From contig CANXME010001290.1 in NCBI GenBank assembly GCA_948144175.1, forward strand, positions 634,501 through 698,500: DNA of 64,000 nt. The letters are read 5' to 3'. Under the pieces are notes generated by a model, which searched no databases, was not told the DNA's origin, and saw only the letters and a list, made by a program, of their open reading frames with translations. The position numbers and the translations under genes are program-made. Below are positions 30,483 through 40,850 of this stretch, in pieces; position 1 is the first letter of the stretch; every line of letters starts with the position of its first letter. Source of the stretch: Closterium sp. NIES-65. Its lineage: Eukaryota > Streptophyta > Zygnematophyceae > Desmidiales > Closteriaceae.

Positions 30483-33131
30483 TTCGTCTCCCTGTGCTGT
30501 GTGTCCGGTGCTACTTTCCGAGTTTCCCCCTCTGCAGGTAGGCTTCCTGTCCCCCTTCCACTGATGTCTCTGTCGGTTTTGCCGCCCTGCTGCAGTCGTT
30601 GCTTGTGCCTGTGCGTGTGCATTTCTCAACTCTACTGCACGCATGACCTCCGCCGCTGCTGTGTTCTCCTCCTCCAGGTATTCTGCTGCCTTGGCTCCCT
30701 CCCATGCCACCCAGTTCTCAGCCCCTTTCATTCCCGCTGGTCCTGGCAGCACCTGTGTTGCTGGCTGCATCAGCTCATCTACCCATATTCCTCGCGTACT
30801 CCACCTTACTGTCTTCACGGCCTCTTTTCCTTCCTGACTCATCGCAACTCCCATTGTATGCCCTACCTCTTCCCCCGCAGGCCGGCACTCCCATGTCCCC
30901 ACTTCCTTTCTCTCACTCTCTGCTTCCTCCTGCTCCTGCGCTCTGTCCCACACTGGACCTTCCCATCCTCCTACCCGTAGGTCTCCTTGCCCCCAGTCGC
31001 ACGTCATCTCTACTTTCATGCTCCTCACACCCGTCTCAGCTCTTCCCACGGCTTCTTTCACCATTTCCTCCCCCGGCAGCTGTGGATGTTCTTCCCTCAG
31101 CTTTTTCACATGCTGCTTTGCCATCCCACTTCTCTGCACTTGCTTCTCTGCCTTTAGTACACACGACCGTGCCCCCACCTTCTCGTCCTTCCCTTCTGCC
31201 TCTGCTACTGCAGGTACACACGCTCCCGCCCCCACCTGCTCTTCCTTTTCCTCTGCCTTTGCTCCTGCCCCCACCTGCGCGTTCTTCCCTTCCGCGCCGG
31301 CTGCTACCAGTCCACACGCCCCTGCCCCCTTCTTCTCGTCCCTCTCTTCCCCTTCTGCTGCTGCCCATGCCCCCACCTTCTCGTCCTTCCCTTCCGTGCC
31401 TGCCGCTTCTGGTTCATCCGCCCATGCCCCCACATTCTCGTTCTTCCCTTCTGTCCCTGCCACTTCTGGTTCATCCGCCCATGCCCCCACATTCTCGTTC
31501 TTCCCTTCCGTGCCTGCCGCTTCTGGTTCATCCGCCCATGCCCCCACCTTCTTGTTCTTCCCTTCCGCTTCCGCCGCTGCTACTACACACGCTTTTGCCC
31601 CCGCCGGCTCGTCCCGCTCCTCTGCTCCTGCTGCTGCTGGCGTTACTAACATACACGCCCATGCCCCCACCTTACTCACTTGCTTCCTTCGTCCGTCCCT
31701 GCCCCCACTGCGTAGCCGCATTTCTGCATGGCTACGCAGCACCGCACAGGAGTGTTCTGGCTCCTGCTCCTCTTCCTCCTCCACGTACAACCCCGCTTGC
31801 CCCTGAGTTCTTTCTCCCAGCGCCTGCAGTTGGGCTCGCAATTGTTCGATTTGTCCCTCAATCTCCTCGGGTGATCTCCTTGCCTCCCTTATTTTATCAT
31901 GGCAGTCCCTGGCCTTATGCCCCTTTTTTCTACACATCGCACAGATCGGTGCATCTGGGCAGTCCCTTTGGCGGTGCCCCGATCTTCCGCACACATCACA
32001 GTTCCTGCACTCCCTCCTGATATGCCCCTGCTGCCCGCACCTGTGGCACGTGCGTGTATCTGCTCGCCTCTCCTGCCACTGCTCCTCCTTATCCTCGTCC
32101 TCGGTTATCATTGCTGCAGCCCAGCTGGGCCGCCCTTTATCTGACGCCCTTGGCAGGTATGCCTCGTACCGCCTCTGCGCAAGCTCCACTTTCTCCGCCA
32201 GTTCAAACACCTCCTCCAATGTTGCTTCAGCTCCCAACTCATACACTCTCATTCTCAGCCCTCCACTCAATCCTACATCTAAACCCTCCAAGAACTTGCT
32301 AATCAACATGCTGCTGTCCGTGCAGGCCACATCCTCTGCTAGGTTAGTGAGCCTCCCAAAGTATGTGAGTAGTGACTCTGCCTTACCCCGCTTAAACTCC
32401 TGAAACTCTCGGATACGGTCGGCCGTGTGCCCTGGAAACTGCTTTCTCAGCCGCTCTAGGAACAGCGTCGTGGGATCATCTCCATCCTCCTCTGCCCGCC
32501 TCAGCCACTCCGGCATCTTCATTCGGTACAGCGTTTCAGCTTCGCCCCCCAACGTACTCAGTAGGCTTAAGAAAAACTCTATCGGGTCCATCCCGCTTCT
32601 ATCGCAGCGGTACTTCACATTAGCGATCTGCATCAGGTAATTCTTCAGGTTGCTTCCAGATCCCGCTCCCCCCGTAAAGCGCACCGGCACCTCCACCTGA
32701 GGTGGGGCCTGCACACTCCACCTTCCCATCTCCCAAGTCCCTGAGATCTCATTCCTTCTGCTACTCTCTCCTCTCCTTTCCCTCGACTCCCTGCTCCTTG
32801 ACTCCGTCCCATACAGCACTCGATAGACACCTTCCCTGGCTGCTCTGGCTCCTCCCGAGCCCAACCATGACTGCTGCGGCCTTCCCTGCCAGCTCTGACT
32901 TGGGCTCTTTCCCCGGTCTCTCTCACGAGTCTCCCTATATCCCTCTGATTCCCGCCCCGGACTCTCTCTCTTTTCAGGGGAATATTCTTCCCATGGCTTC
33001 TCCCTTCGGCCAAATCCGTAGCGTGCAGGTCTGCCACACTCTCCTTCCTCGTTTTCCTTGTCATGCTCAGGCGTCAACTCTCGCCGTCTACGCTGCTCCT
33101 TTCTTCTCCCCGAGCTCGTCCCGTACAACAC
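30444..33131 (-). CDS. Element L Gag with three CCHC zinc knuckles
   Basis: About 895 codons. The frame is also open upstream of 33131, which has no ATG, so the true start is probably earlier or reached by frameshift from the upstream ORF. The first part is Arg/Glu-rich and holds two copies of an A-A-R-E-G-x-x-R-V-L-Y-G-T motif. The middle (about 180-350) is a Ty3/gypsy-type gag domain (L-L-S-T-L-G-G-E-A, F-Q-E-F-K-R-G...L-L-T-Y-F-G-R-L). Next are three zinc knuckles: C-H-R-C-G-Q-Q-G-H-I-R-R-E-C, C-D-V-C-G-R-S-G-H-R-Q-R-D-C and C-A-M-C-R-K-K-G-H-K-A-R-D-C. The C-terminal 400 residues are repeats of a K-V-G-A-W-A-D-E-P-E-A-A-G-T-E-G-K unit. No enzyme domains follow. The frame is open throughout, suggesting selection or youth. 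Confidence 0.85.
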   Translation of the reverse strand: MLYGTSSGRRKEQRRRRELTPEHDKENEEGECGRPARYGFGRREKPWEEYSPEKRESPGRESEGYRETRERDRGKSPSQSWQGRPQQSWLGSGGARAAREGVYRVLYGTESRSRESRERRGESSRRNEISGTWEMGRWSVQAPPQVEVPVRFTGGAGSGSNLKNYLMQIANVKYRCDRSGMDPIEFFLSLLSTLGGEAETLYRMKMPEWLRRAEEDGDDPTTLFLERLRKQFPGHTADRIREFQEFKRGKAESLLTYFGRLTNLAEDVACTDSSMLISKFLEGLDVGLSGGLRMRVYELGAEATLEEVFELAEKVELAQRRYEAYLPRASDKGRPSWAAAMITEDEDKEEQWQERRADTRTCHRCGQQGHIRRECRNCDVCGRSGHRQRDCPDAPICAMCRKKGHKARDCHDKIREARRSPEEIEGQIEQLRAQLQALGERTQGQAGLYVEEEEEQEPEHSCAVLRSHAEMRLRSGGRDGRRKQVSKVGAWACMLVTPAAAGAEERDEPAGAKACVVAAAEAEGKNKKVGAWADEPEAAGTEGKNENVGAWADEPEVAGTEGKNENVGAWADEPEAAGTEGKDEKVGAWAAAEGEERDEKKGAGACGLVAAGAEGKNAQVGAGAKAEEKEEQVGAGACVPAVAEAEGKDEKVGARSCVLKAEKQVQRSGMAKQHVKKLREEHPQLPGEEMVKEAVGRAETGVRSMKVEMTCDWGQGDLRVGGWEGPVWDRAQEQEEAESERKEVGTWECRPAGEEVGHTMGVAMSQEGKEAVKTVRWSTRGIWVDELMQPATQVLPGPAGMKGAENWVAWEGAKAAEYLEEENTAAAEVMRAVELRNAHAQAQATTAAGRQNRQRHQWKGDRKPTCRGGNSESSTGHTAQGDEGPEGSKSALDRT

Positions 33132-33236
33132 TCTCTCTAGCCCCTCCCGGGCTGCTCTAGCTTCCTTTGATTGCCATGGCCTCCTCGGCCCCAGTGGACT
33201 CCTTCCTCGCTCACCCTCATAAGCCTCCCTCCGCTT

Positions 33237-34857
33237 TTATGATTCCTCCCATCGCCCTTCTTTCTTCTCAGGCAAGTTCTCCTGATATAGCCTCTCTCGC
33301 TCCCATGCATCAGGTCCCTTTCGACCCACTGGTTTCCCTCGCTCATACTCCTCTTTCTCACTTCCTGTCTTCCCTTCAGGCGACCTCTCCCTCCTTCTGT
33401 ATTGCTCGTCATTTCTCCTTCTTAGCTCCTCTTTTTCCGCCTTCCCCCTGATTTCCTCCTCAGGTACCTCCCATGGTAGTGCATTCCGCCTTCGCAGCTC
33501 CCGTCTATCCTCTTCCTCGTCCCACGGCTCTGGCGATCGTCGAGCTCCCATCTCCATACGCCTCCTCCTCTCAGTTTCCGGCTGTGGCTCCGGCGGTCCG
33601 TCTTCCCCACGCATGCGCCCTGTCGCGCGGTCATTCTCCTTGCTCTTGCGGCGCCTCGCGCCACTCCCGCGCACATCCCCTGGAGCGCGATCTGCCTCCG
33701 CGCTGCTCCCTTGGCGCCTTGCGCCATTCCCGAGCACCTCCCCTGGAGCGCGATCTGCCTCCGCGCTGCTCTCCTGGCGCCTTGCGCCATTCCCGAGCAC
33801 CTCCCCTGGAGCGCGATCTGCCTCCGCGCTGCTCCCCTGGCGCCTTGCGCCATTCCCGAGCACCTCCCCTGGAGCGCGATCTGCCTCCGCGCTGCTCCCC
33901 TCGCGCCTTGCGCCATTCCCGAGCACCTCCCCTGGAGCACGATCTGCCTCCGCGCTGCTCCCCTGGCGCCTTGCGCCATTCCCGAGCACCTCCCCTGGAG
34001 CGCGATCTGCCTCCGCGCTGCTCCCCTGGCGCCTTGCGCCATTCCCGAGCACCTCCCCTGGAGCGCGATCTGCCTCCGCGCTGCTCCCCTGGCGCCTTGC
34101 GCCATTCCCGAGCACCTCCCCTGGCGCGCGATCTGCCTCCGCGCTGCTCCCCTGGCGCCTTGCGCCATTCCCGAGCACCTCCCCTAGCGCGCGATCTGCC
34201 TCCGCGCTACTCCCCTGGCGCCTTGCGCCATTCCCGAGCACCTCCCCTGGCGCGCGATCTGCCTCCGCGCTGCTCTCACGTAATTCGTCCGCCGAGAGAC
34301 CTGTATCCGCGCTCCCGCGCTGTTTCGCGCAGCCTCCGCGCATCCCTACCAGCGAGCCATCTTTGCCTGCGTCTTTGCTCCATTCGCCGCGCTCTTCGTC
34401 TGTTGAGCGACTCGATCCCGTTGCCTTTCCGCACTCTTCGCGTTTCTCTCCGCGGTGCATCTCGCCTCCCTCGCGCATGTCGTCCGACGAGCGATCTGCT
34501 CCCGCGTTCCTTGGATCATCTTCCGCCGTCTCCTCGCCGTCGGCCTCGTTTGCCGACATCAGCGAGTCCGTCTCGTCGGCATCCTCTTGACGCCTTACTC
34601 CCGCACCCCGCTGGCCTCTTGCCAGATTCCAGGGATCGCTCCTCGGCGGCTGGGGTCCTGGCGCCGATCTCGTCTGCAGACCGAGCTCGCCTTCGCCGCG
34701 CCGTCCGTCGCTGGTTGCCATCCGATCCACCCGATCCGCCTCTCTCCTAGGCGAGCGACCTGGCGATCTTCCCCGCTCCTTTGAGCGCATCCTTCGCGGC
34801 GGTGGTAACTCCCGACGCGAGTACGTCTGCTGCCACTGCAGCTCATGGCAGTCCATT
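33237..34857 (-). CDS. Element L repetitive hydrophilic ORF, unknown function
   Basis: Starts M-D-C-H-E-L-Q at 34857. An in-frame ATG at 34919 lies inside the LTR. Open for about 540 codons. Arg/Glu-rich ends flank a central block of tandem 21-residue repeats, S-S-A-E-A-D-R-A-P-G-E-V-L-G-N-G-A-R-R-Q-G, about ten copies. I do not recognise a domain. It is in a different frame from the Gag below it and stops about 100 bases before that frame's first possible start. It may be the N-terminal part of Gag reached by frameshifting, or a separate accessory protein. Confidence 0.6.
33640..34275 (-). repeat. 63-bp coding minisatellite in L
   Basis: About ten head-to-tail 63-bp units, each containing GCCTTGCGCCATTCCCGAGC on the plus strand. 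The unit length is a multiple of three, so every copy keeps the frame. Neighbouring copies differ by only one or a few bases. Confidence 0.9.
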
Positions 34858-34883
34858 CTGCCCGATCTTCGTTCTCTTGTTTG

Positions 34884-35284
34884 TGAGAGATTCTGCCTCC
34901 CCCTCGTATGGCTGCCCACAGTGGCTTAGTCGCCTAAGCTAGAGTTAGCTGTCAAACGGCAACCTATATCCACTATTACGAGCAAACAAACAAGAGAACG
35001 AACTAAACAGTGAGTTCCTAGCCTATTTGAGCAGCTACCCCGTGCCGTGCAGTTTCCTGTAAGGCACATTGGGCTCCGCCCGCCAGGCTTCAGGATTGGC
35101 CCTTCGGATTGCCCAGGGCTCGCCCTTGAATCTGTCCCACCCTGCACCTCGCAAGTCCCTGGGTCACTACTTCGCGTCACTACCCACGCACCAAACTCAC
35201 CTTCTACAGTGCTTTGAATAATCCTACTACACCTACACTAGCGAGTAACTGAATATATTGCTAACAACAATCTATTCGGTGACA
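34884..35284 (-). repeat. 5' LTR of element L
   Basis: 401 bp, TGTCACCGAATAG to AGAATCTCTCA on the coding strand. About 5 differences from 29736-30136. Confidence 0.9.
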
Positions 35285-38200
35285 TCATGCCCCTTTCTTC
35301 GAGGGGTGCTCCCCCGTTCCCCTTTTGCCTTCTGTTGCCTCTGCTGCTGCTCTCGACCTCGTAGGCACCGAGTCGGTCGGCGCTGCATCTGCTCCTAGTG
35401 GGAGGCGTCGCAACGGCAGGAGCAAGGGGGGCAAGGGTGCTGGAGGAGATAGTGGGGGCGGCGGTGGTGGCGGTGGAGGCGGCGGAGGGGGTGGGGGTGG
35501 AGGTGGGGGTGGTGGCAGGAGTGGGGGCTCCTGTGGCTGCAGTGGAGGTGGAGGCGGCGGAGGCAGCAGCAGTGGGGGTGGAGGTGGCGGCAGCGGAGGC
35601 GGCGGTGGGGGTGGCGGCGGCGGTGTTGCTGGTCGAGGTGGCGCTGTGTAGCGGGGAGGCTTTGGCGGTGGACAGCGCCAGTAGCAGCAGCGCCCTCGTG
35701 AGACCCTGTCGCCCCAGCAGCTTCGTGAGTGGTACGCTGGGCGTGGGAGGTCTGGGGGTGCTGGTCCTTGCACTTAAGTTCTCTGCACCGGGAGATGCGT
35801 GGAGGACCGCACGCCACACAGCGGTGCTTTGGCCGCCTGACTTACGCTTGGCATACGCAGTTTGCCGACTCCTCTGAGATCCCTCGCTGGGGTGATCTGC
35901 TTAAGTCGGGGGTTGCTATCTTTGATCTTGATTATGATGCTATCTTTGCTGCTATGTATGCTGTGTCTATTAGTGCTGAGGGTGACTATTACCTGTGTGT
36001 TCCGCCCAACCCAGGCATTGAGGCTGCTGCTCTAGGTGCTAGTGAGTCTGCTGCTCTAGGTGTTGGTGAGTATGCTGCCCCAGGTACTGGTGAGTCTGCT
36101 CTCTCAAGTACCGTCTCGACTCAGGCCTTACGCACTTTCACCCTTCACTGGGGTGCTTCCCGCTCCTTCTTTCGCGACTGCACCACATTCTCGCCGCTTT
36201 GTCGATCGGTGGCAGTCTCTTTGGCTGACCCCTCTGGGGGTCCGGTCCTTGCGCACTCCTCGACGGTCCTGCCGTGTCCGGCGGTCCCGTCTAGCTCTCT
36301 TTCTGGCCTCCACCTCCCCTCGTTCTCCACGAAATTGGTGAGTGGAGCTAATCTTCAGGACGCCTAAGTTGACCAGTTCACTCCTGGAGGTCAGCGGGCG
36401 ACCCACTGTTCGTGTACTCGGACGGGCCGTCACCTGGCCACGTTCACTCGTCAGCCTGGGTCGAGCCTGTACACCCTGTCTACCGTGTCTCCTCCGGTTG
36501 CTGAGTCTCGTCAGGTAGCTGCGTCGGGTCAGGTGTTTGCTGCAGCGTCCCGGTCTGGTCCTGAGTCTGCCCCCTGCTCGTGTCGCCTCCTGTCTCACCA
36601 GACTCTCCTCTAGCACCATCGCCTTGGTCACCCCTCCCTGCCTCGTCTCCGAGGCATGGCCTCCCATGTCCTTGTCACTGGTCTTCCCCGGTCCCTCCCT
36701 ACCTGCGTTCCTTGCGTCGAGGGTCAACAGCGCGCCGCCCCTCACTCCTCAGAGTTTGCTCCCACGGAGGCTCCCTTGCAGACTCTTCATATGGACGTGT
36801 GGGGCCCATCCCGCGTCCGTGGACAGGGTCACGAGCGCTAATTTCTGCTAGTCATTGACGACTACTCGCGTTACACCACAGTCTTCCCCTTGCGCCTTAG
36901 GGTGAGGTCACTGAGGTGCTGATCGATTGGATCTGCGCTGCCCGTCGTCAACTCCGCGAGAGTTTCGGCTCGCACCTTCCTGTACTGCATCTGCACTCCG
37001 ACAGAGATGGAAAGTTTTCCTTCAACCTTCTGCAGGCCTTCTATCGTGCGGAGGGCATCTGCCAGACGTTCACGCTTCCGGCCTCCCCACAGCCAAATGG
37101 GATTGCTGAGCACCGCATTGGCATGGTCATGGACGTCGCTCGTACGTCCATGCTCGATGCGGCTGCTCCCCATTTTCTCTGGTCGTTCGCGGTTCAGTAC
37201 GCGGCGCATCAGATCAACCTCCAGCCCCGCGTCTCCGTGCCGGAGACCACACCTACTCTGCGGTGGACGGGGAAGGTTGGCGATGCATTTGCATTCCGTG
37301 TCTGGGGATTTCGAGCTTTCGTACGCGACTTGTCTGCGGACAAGCTGTCCTCCCGTGGTGTTCCCTGCGTCTTCCTTGGCTTCCCCCCTGACGCGCCTGG
37401 TTGGCAGTTTTACCACCCCACCTCGCGCCGTAATCTGTCCTCTCAGGACATCACGTTTGACGAGTCGGTTCCTTACTACCGTCTCTTCCCCTACCGCACT
37501 GCCCACCTCCCACCCGTGCCGCTCTTCCTCACGCCAGGCCCTCCCCCGGTAGACCCCCTCCCCCCTCAGGGTCCAGCCCCCTCAGGTGTGTCCCAGGTAG
37601 ACACACTCAAGTCTGTCGAGGTAGCTGTTGACTGTGGTGCTGCTAGGGGTGCTGAGCCTTTGGGTGCCGGGTCTGGGGTTGCTGAGCCTGAGCGTGTAGA
37701 GCCTCAGAGTGCTGAGCCTGGGGGTGCTGATACTGGGGGTGCTGAGCCTGGGGTTGTTGAGTCTGGGGGTGCGGAGCCTGAGGGTGCTGAACCTGGGCGT
37801 GTGGAGTCTAGAGGTGCTGCGCCTGGAGGTCCCTCGGGTGCTTCGTCCCGGCGGGAGCCACTTTCTCCACAGCGGCTGCACGAGTGGACTGCTCGGAGGT
37901 GGAGCCGTGCTGCTAGAGCTGGTGCTGCTACTGACGCTGGAGGTCTTGCTGCTGCTGGAGCTGCTGGGGGTTCTGGTGCCACGGGTCCCGGAGGTGCTCG
38001 TACTGGAGGTACTAAAGCTGCAGGGCCTGGTGGTGCTACTTGAGCTAGAGCTGCTGGAGGTGCTGGAGCTGGCGGTGCTGCTGGGGCAGGTGCTGCTGGA
38101 GGTACTGGAGCTGGAGCTGCTGGATCTTTTGGTGGTCCTGTTGAAGTAGGAGCTGCTGTGGGTGCTGGAGCTGGATGTGCTGCTGGAGCCGGTGCTCCTG

Positions 38201-39752
38201 TGGGTGCTGGAGTTGGCGCTTCTGGTGCAGCTGGAGGTGCTGCTGGAGCTGGTGGTGCTACTGGAGTTAGAGCTGCCACTAGGGGTGCTGGTGCTGTCCC
38301 TGCTGGTTCAGGAGGCGCTGCGCGGCCGCGGCCGTACTTCGTTCCGCTCCTTGAGCAGGTTCTTGGCCTTCCGTCCTCTACTGGCCCCCCTCCTTCCTTA
38401 GAGTGTCCACATCCTGTCCAGCTCGAGTCACGGTTAGAGCCGGCCTCCCCACTGCTTGCTCCTTCTTCTTACACTAGTCCGACAGGAGGCCTTACGGAGC
38501 GTCGTGAGCCTGATTCTCGTCCTGCGTCGCCTGTTCGTGCTGCTCGCACTGGTCATCGTGGTCCGCGTCAGCGTCCTCCTCCTGTCCTTGGCACGCACCT
38601 GATGGCTCTTTGTCCTTCCACTGCTCCGCAGCGTGTCCCTCTGCCGTCTCCTCCTGCGTCCTCTCTTCTTGCCCTTGCTGACCCAGAGTCTGACTCCCTT
38701 CGTGCTGCCAGTCCTACTATCACGCGTCTCCTGGACACTATAGTTACTGACCCTTCCTTTGAGTCCACTACTGCGTCTGCCTTAGTTGCTGAGCTTGTCG
38801 ACTTTGCAGCTCACTGTCGTCTCGACTACGCTGCGAGTCTTGTTGCTGAGTCTGAGTTTCTCTGTCTTCCGTCCGTCGGGGGTGAATGTGCTCTTGGCAT
38901 GGACGTCCTTGAGGACAGGCAGGAGGAATTTGAGTGCTTTGCAGCCGCTGTACCTCATCTCGTGTCCATGCTGATTGCACTTGAGGGAGACCCGGATGCA
39001 CCAGACATCCCGACCCCGCGCTCTTACGCAGAGGCGATAGAGGGTCCCTACTCCTCTCACTGGCAGTCAGCCATGGATGCAGAGATGGCATCCTGGAAGT
39101 CCACACGCACCTACGTCGACGAGGTTCCCCCTCCTGGGGCGAACATCGTTAGTGGCATGTGGATTTTCAGGGTGAAGCGGCCGCCAGGTTCTCCGCCTGT
39201 CTTCAAGGCGCGTTACGTTGCTCGAGGCTTTAGTCAGCGATAGGGAGTTGACTTCTTCCAGACCTTCTCCCTGACCCGGAAGATGACCACTCTTCGGGTG
39301 CTGCTACACGTCGCTGCTCAACGTGACTACGAGCTTTACTCTCTTGACTTCAGCACTGCTTTCCCCGTGAGTGGCACGACACACTGAGGACTACGCTTGC
39401 GGCTCTTGGGTTTGCTCCTTCTACTGCTAACCCGTCGCTGTTTTTGCGCATTGGCACTTCGCTGCCGCCGTTCAACATGCTCGTGTATGTCGATGACTTG
39501 GTCTTTGCCACTGCTGACACTGAGGGACTCGCCCACGTGAAGTCGGAGCTGTAGAAGAGACACACATGCTCAGACCTGGGTGAACTGCGCAGCTACCTTG
39601 GCTTGCAGATCACCCGGGACAGAGCACGGTGCACCATTACCTTGACTCAGTCACACATTGTGCAGCAGGTCCTTCAGCGCTTTAACTTCACGTACTCCTT
39701 GCCTTAGGCGACTCCTCTGTCTACTCGCCACTCGCTCTCAGCTCTGATACCA
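35285..39752 (+). pseudogene. copia F gag tail, protease, integrase, linker and partial RT
   Basis: Resumes in gag (F-E-G-C-S-P), then poly-Gly (about 35450-35640). The zinc region is disturbed near 35770-35830. Protease has L-H-W-G-A-S in place of D-S-G-A-S (36149), so it is inactive. Integrase: HHCC near 36590-36730, M-D-V-W-G-P (36792), H-S-D-R-D-G-K-F (37000) and I-A-E-H-R (37105). Linker 37650-37830. RT from 38990 with V-S-G-M-W-I-F. About 130 bp of RT is deleted near 39362, between D-F-S-T-A-F and the R-E-W-H-D block. Y-V-D-D is at 39486. TAG codons at Gln positions include 39241, 39552 and 39705; a Trp codon is TAG at 36611. Confidence 0.85.
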
Positions 39753-39870
39753 TGTGAGAATTTTACGAGGAATGAGTGAACTAAGGAATAGGTGGGTACA
39801 AATATGCAAACCTAAAAGTGTTGTACCCCATATTATCAACCCCACTACAGCCTATAATATGGTTCAGACA
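39753..39870 (-). repeat. Inverted copia LTR M with reversed primer site
   Basis: Reverse complement TGTCTGAACCATATTATAGG to AAAATTCTCACA, with the GTAGTGGGGTTG and GGGGTACAACAC core. On the minus strand it is followed by TGGTATCAGAGC (39741-39752), so it is the 5' LTR and primer site of a minus-strand element whose interior is gone. Its outer end is followed by ACACA, the duplication also found at 27853-27857. Confidence 0.8.
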
Positions 39871-40446
39871 ACACAACGGTGTAACCTCAAGACATTTTGA
39901 GGTAGAAAGGATACGACAGCAGATGCAACGGTTATTTCTACTGGCCCGAGATGTTGACCAACGTGCAACAACACGAGGAATCGTGTCCCACCTGCCAACT
40001 CATGAAGTTGTCACGGCAGCGACGGCAAGGAAAGCTGCAACGGATACCACCCCCAGAGTGTGCTTGGCAGTAGGTTACGATGGACTTCGTCAGGGTTACC
40101 AGTTGGGGCGAGTGGGAACGATGCGATCTTGGTCGCCGTCAATCAATTGACAAAAATTGCCCATTTCGTAGCCTACAAGAAATTATCTTAGCAGAAGAAA
40201 CAACGCTACTTTTCATTGTCACCATTGTTCAACTTCACGGGATACCCACGACATTCATCAGCGACCGCGACACAAAATTTACCAGCAACTTCTGGCGCAA
40301 CCTGTGGCAGCAGTTCAGCACGCAATTGCAATTCAACTCATCGTACCACCCCAAAATAGACGGTCAAACTGAGCGGACCAATCCGACCATGGAACAGTTA
40401 ATCCGAACCACGTGCGACGATCCGGCAACCTAGGAACAGTAGTTGC
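39871..40446 (+). pseudogene. gypsy D integrase
   Basis: Zinc-binding domain remnants (S-C-P-T-C near 39980, H near 39893-39900), then core motifs L-H-G-I-P-T-T-F-I-S-D-R-D-T-K-F (40231) and Y-H-P-K-I-D-G-Q-T-E-R (40342), the Asp and Glu regions of Ty3/gypsy integrases. Several stops and shifts are present. The C-terminal part between 40446 and the chromodomain is deleted. Confidence 0.85.
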
Positions 40447-40510
40447 CACTCATCGAATTACTCTTGAGAAAATACAGAGCCACTGAGTTTGTGACCCACG
40501 TGGAGCCCGT

Positions 40511-40651
40511 ATGATCGAGTTCCTGATTTGCTGGAAAGACCACACACCTACAGAAGACAACTGGGTGCCCTTGGATAAAATCGAGAGCCACCCCGTCCTC
40601 ACCGAGTATCTGCGTAACCGCAATTTCCGGGATATCCACGCATTCTCGTAA
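40511..40651 (+). pseudogene. Chromodomain of gypsy D
   Basis: Open for 46 codons: E-F-L-I-C-W-K-D-H...E-D-N-W-V-P-L-D-K-I then H-P-V-L-T-E-Y-L. This matches the Y-L-V-K-W-K-G...W-E-P pattern of chromoviral chromodomains, which direct integration through histone marks. It is followed by the purine tract GGAGGGGG of D, inside which copia G inserted. Confidence 0.75.
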
Positions 40652-40674
40652 GACGATCCTCCTTCAGGAGGGGG

Positions 40675-40801
40675 TGTCAGAACATATAGCTTGTGCCTAT
40701 TGTGTAGGCTATAGTGGGGTAGTCCATAAGGGGTACAACCCAATTAGGGTTAGTACTTGTACTCATTTCATTCATAGTTCATTCATTCTCGTTTCTTCTC
40801 A
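40675..40801 (+). repeat. 5' LTR of copia G
   Basis: TGTCAGAACATATAGC to TTTCTTCTCA, with the stem GGCTA/TAGTC and GGGTACAACCCAATTAGGGT core. Confidence 0.93.
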
Positions 40802-40850
40802 TGGTAACAGAGCAGGTTCCCTACTGGGAACGCTACCAAGGGCCCACCAC
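40802..40850 (+). promoter_or_regulatory. Primer-binding site, hairpin and GGGCCCACC box of copia G
   Basis: TGGTAACAGAGC, then GGTTCCC / GGGAAC around TACT, then AAGGGCCCACC. Confidence 0.7.

Larger units (their letters stand above)
29614..35284 (-). mobile_element. LTR retrotransposon L, gag-only, inserted in copia F
   Basis: Minus-strand element. LTRs of 401 bp at 34884-35284 (5') and 29736-30136 (3') differ at about 5 positions (nearly 99% identical). TCAT flanks it (29610-29613 and 35285-35288). The only coding content is a Gag with three CCHC knuckles and a long repetitive hydrophilic protein. No protease, RT, RNase H or integrase motif is visible in about 4.7 kb of interior, so it must use enzymes of another element. 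A 122-bp segment next to the 3' LTR (30139-30260) is repeated outside that LTR (29614-29735), so the inserted unit extends past its 3' LTR. Confidence 0.8.
28265..39752 (+). mobile_element. Ty1/copia element F (truncated, interrupted by L)
   Basis: Begins with TTGTATAGAGC, the primer site and hairpin of the copia family (closest to C), but the LTR before it is a TRIM-type LTR rather than the usual GGGGTAGCC type. Leader 28315-28968, gag 28969-29613, interruption by L (29614-35284), then gag tail to RT (35285-39752). It ends abruptly in RT/RNase H at S-L-S-A-L and is joined to the primer site of an inverted LTR (M). RNase H and 3' LTR are absent. Confidence 0.8.

Noticed and set aside
33640..34275. 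CRISPR-like array
   Set aside because: The 63-bp units are contiguous, with no unique spacers, and form an in-frame coding minisatellite in a eukaryotic retroelement.
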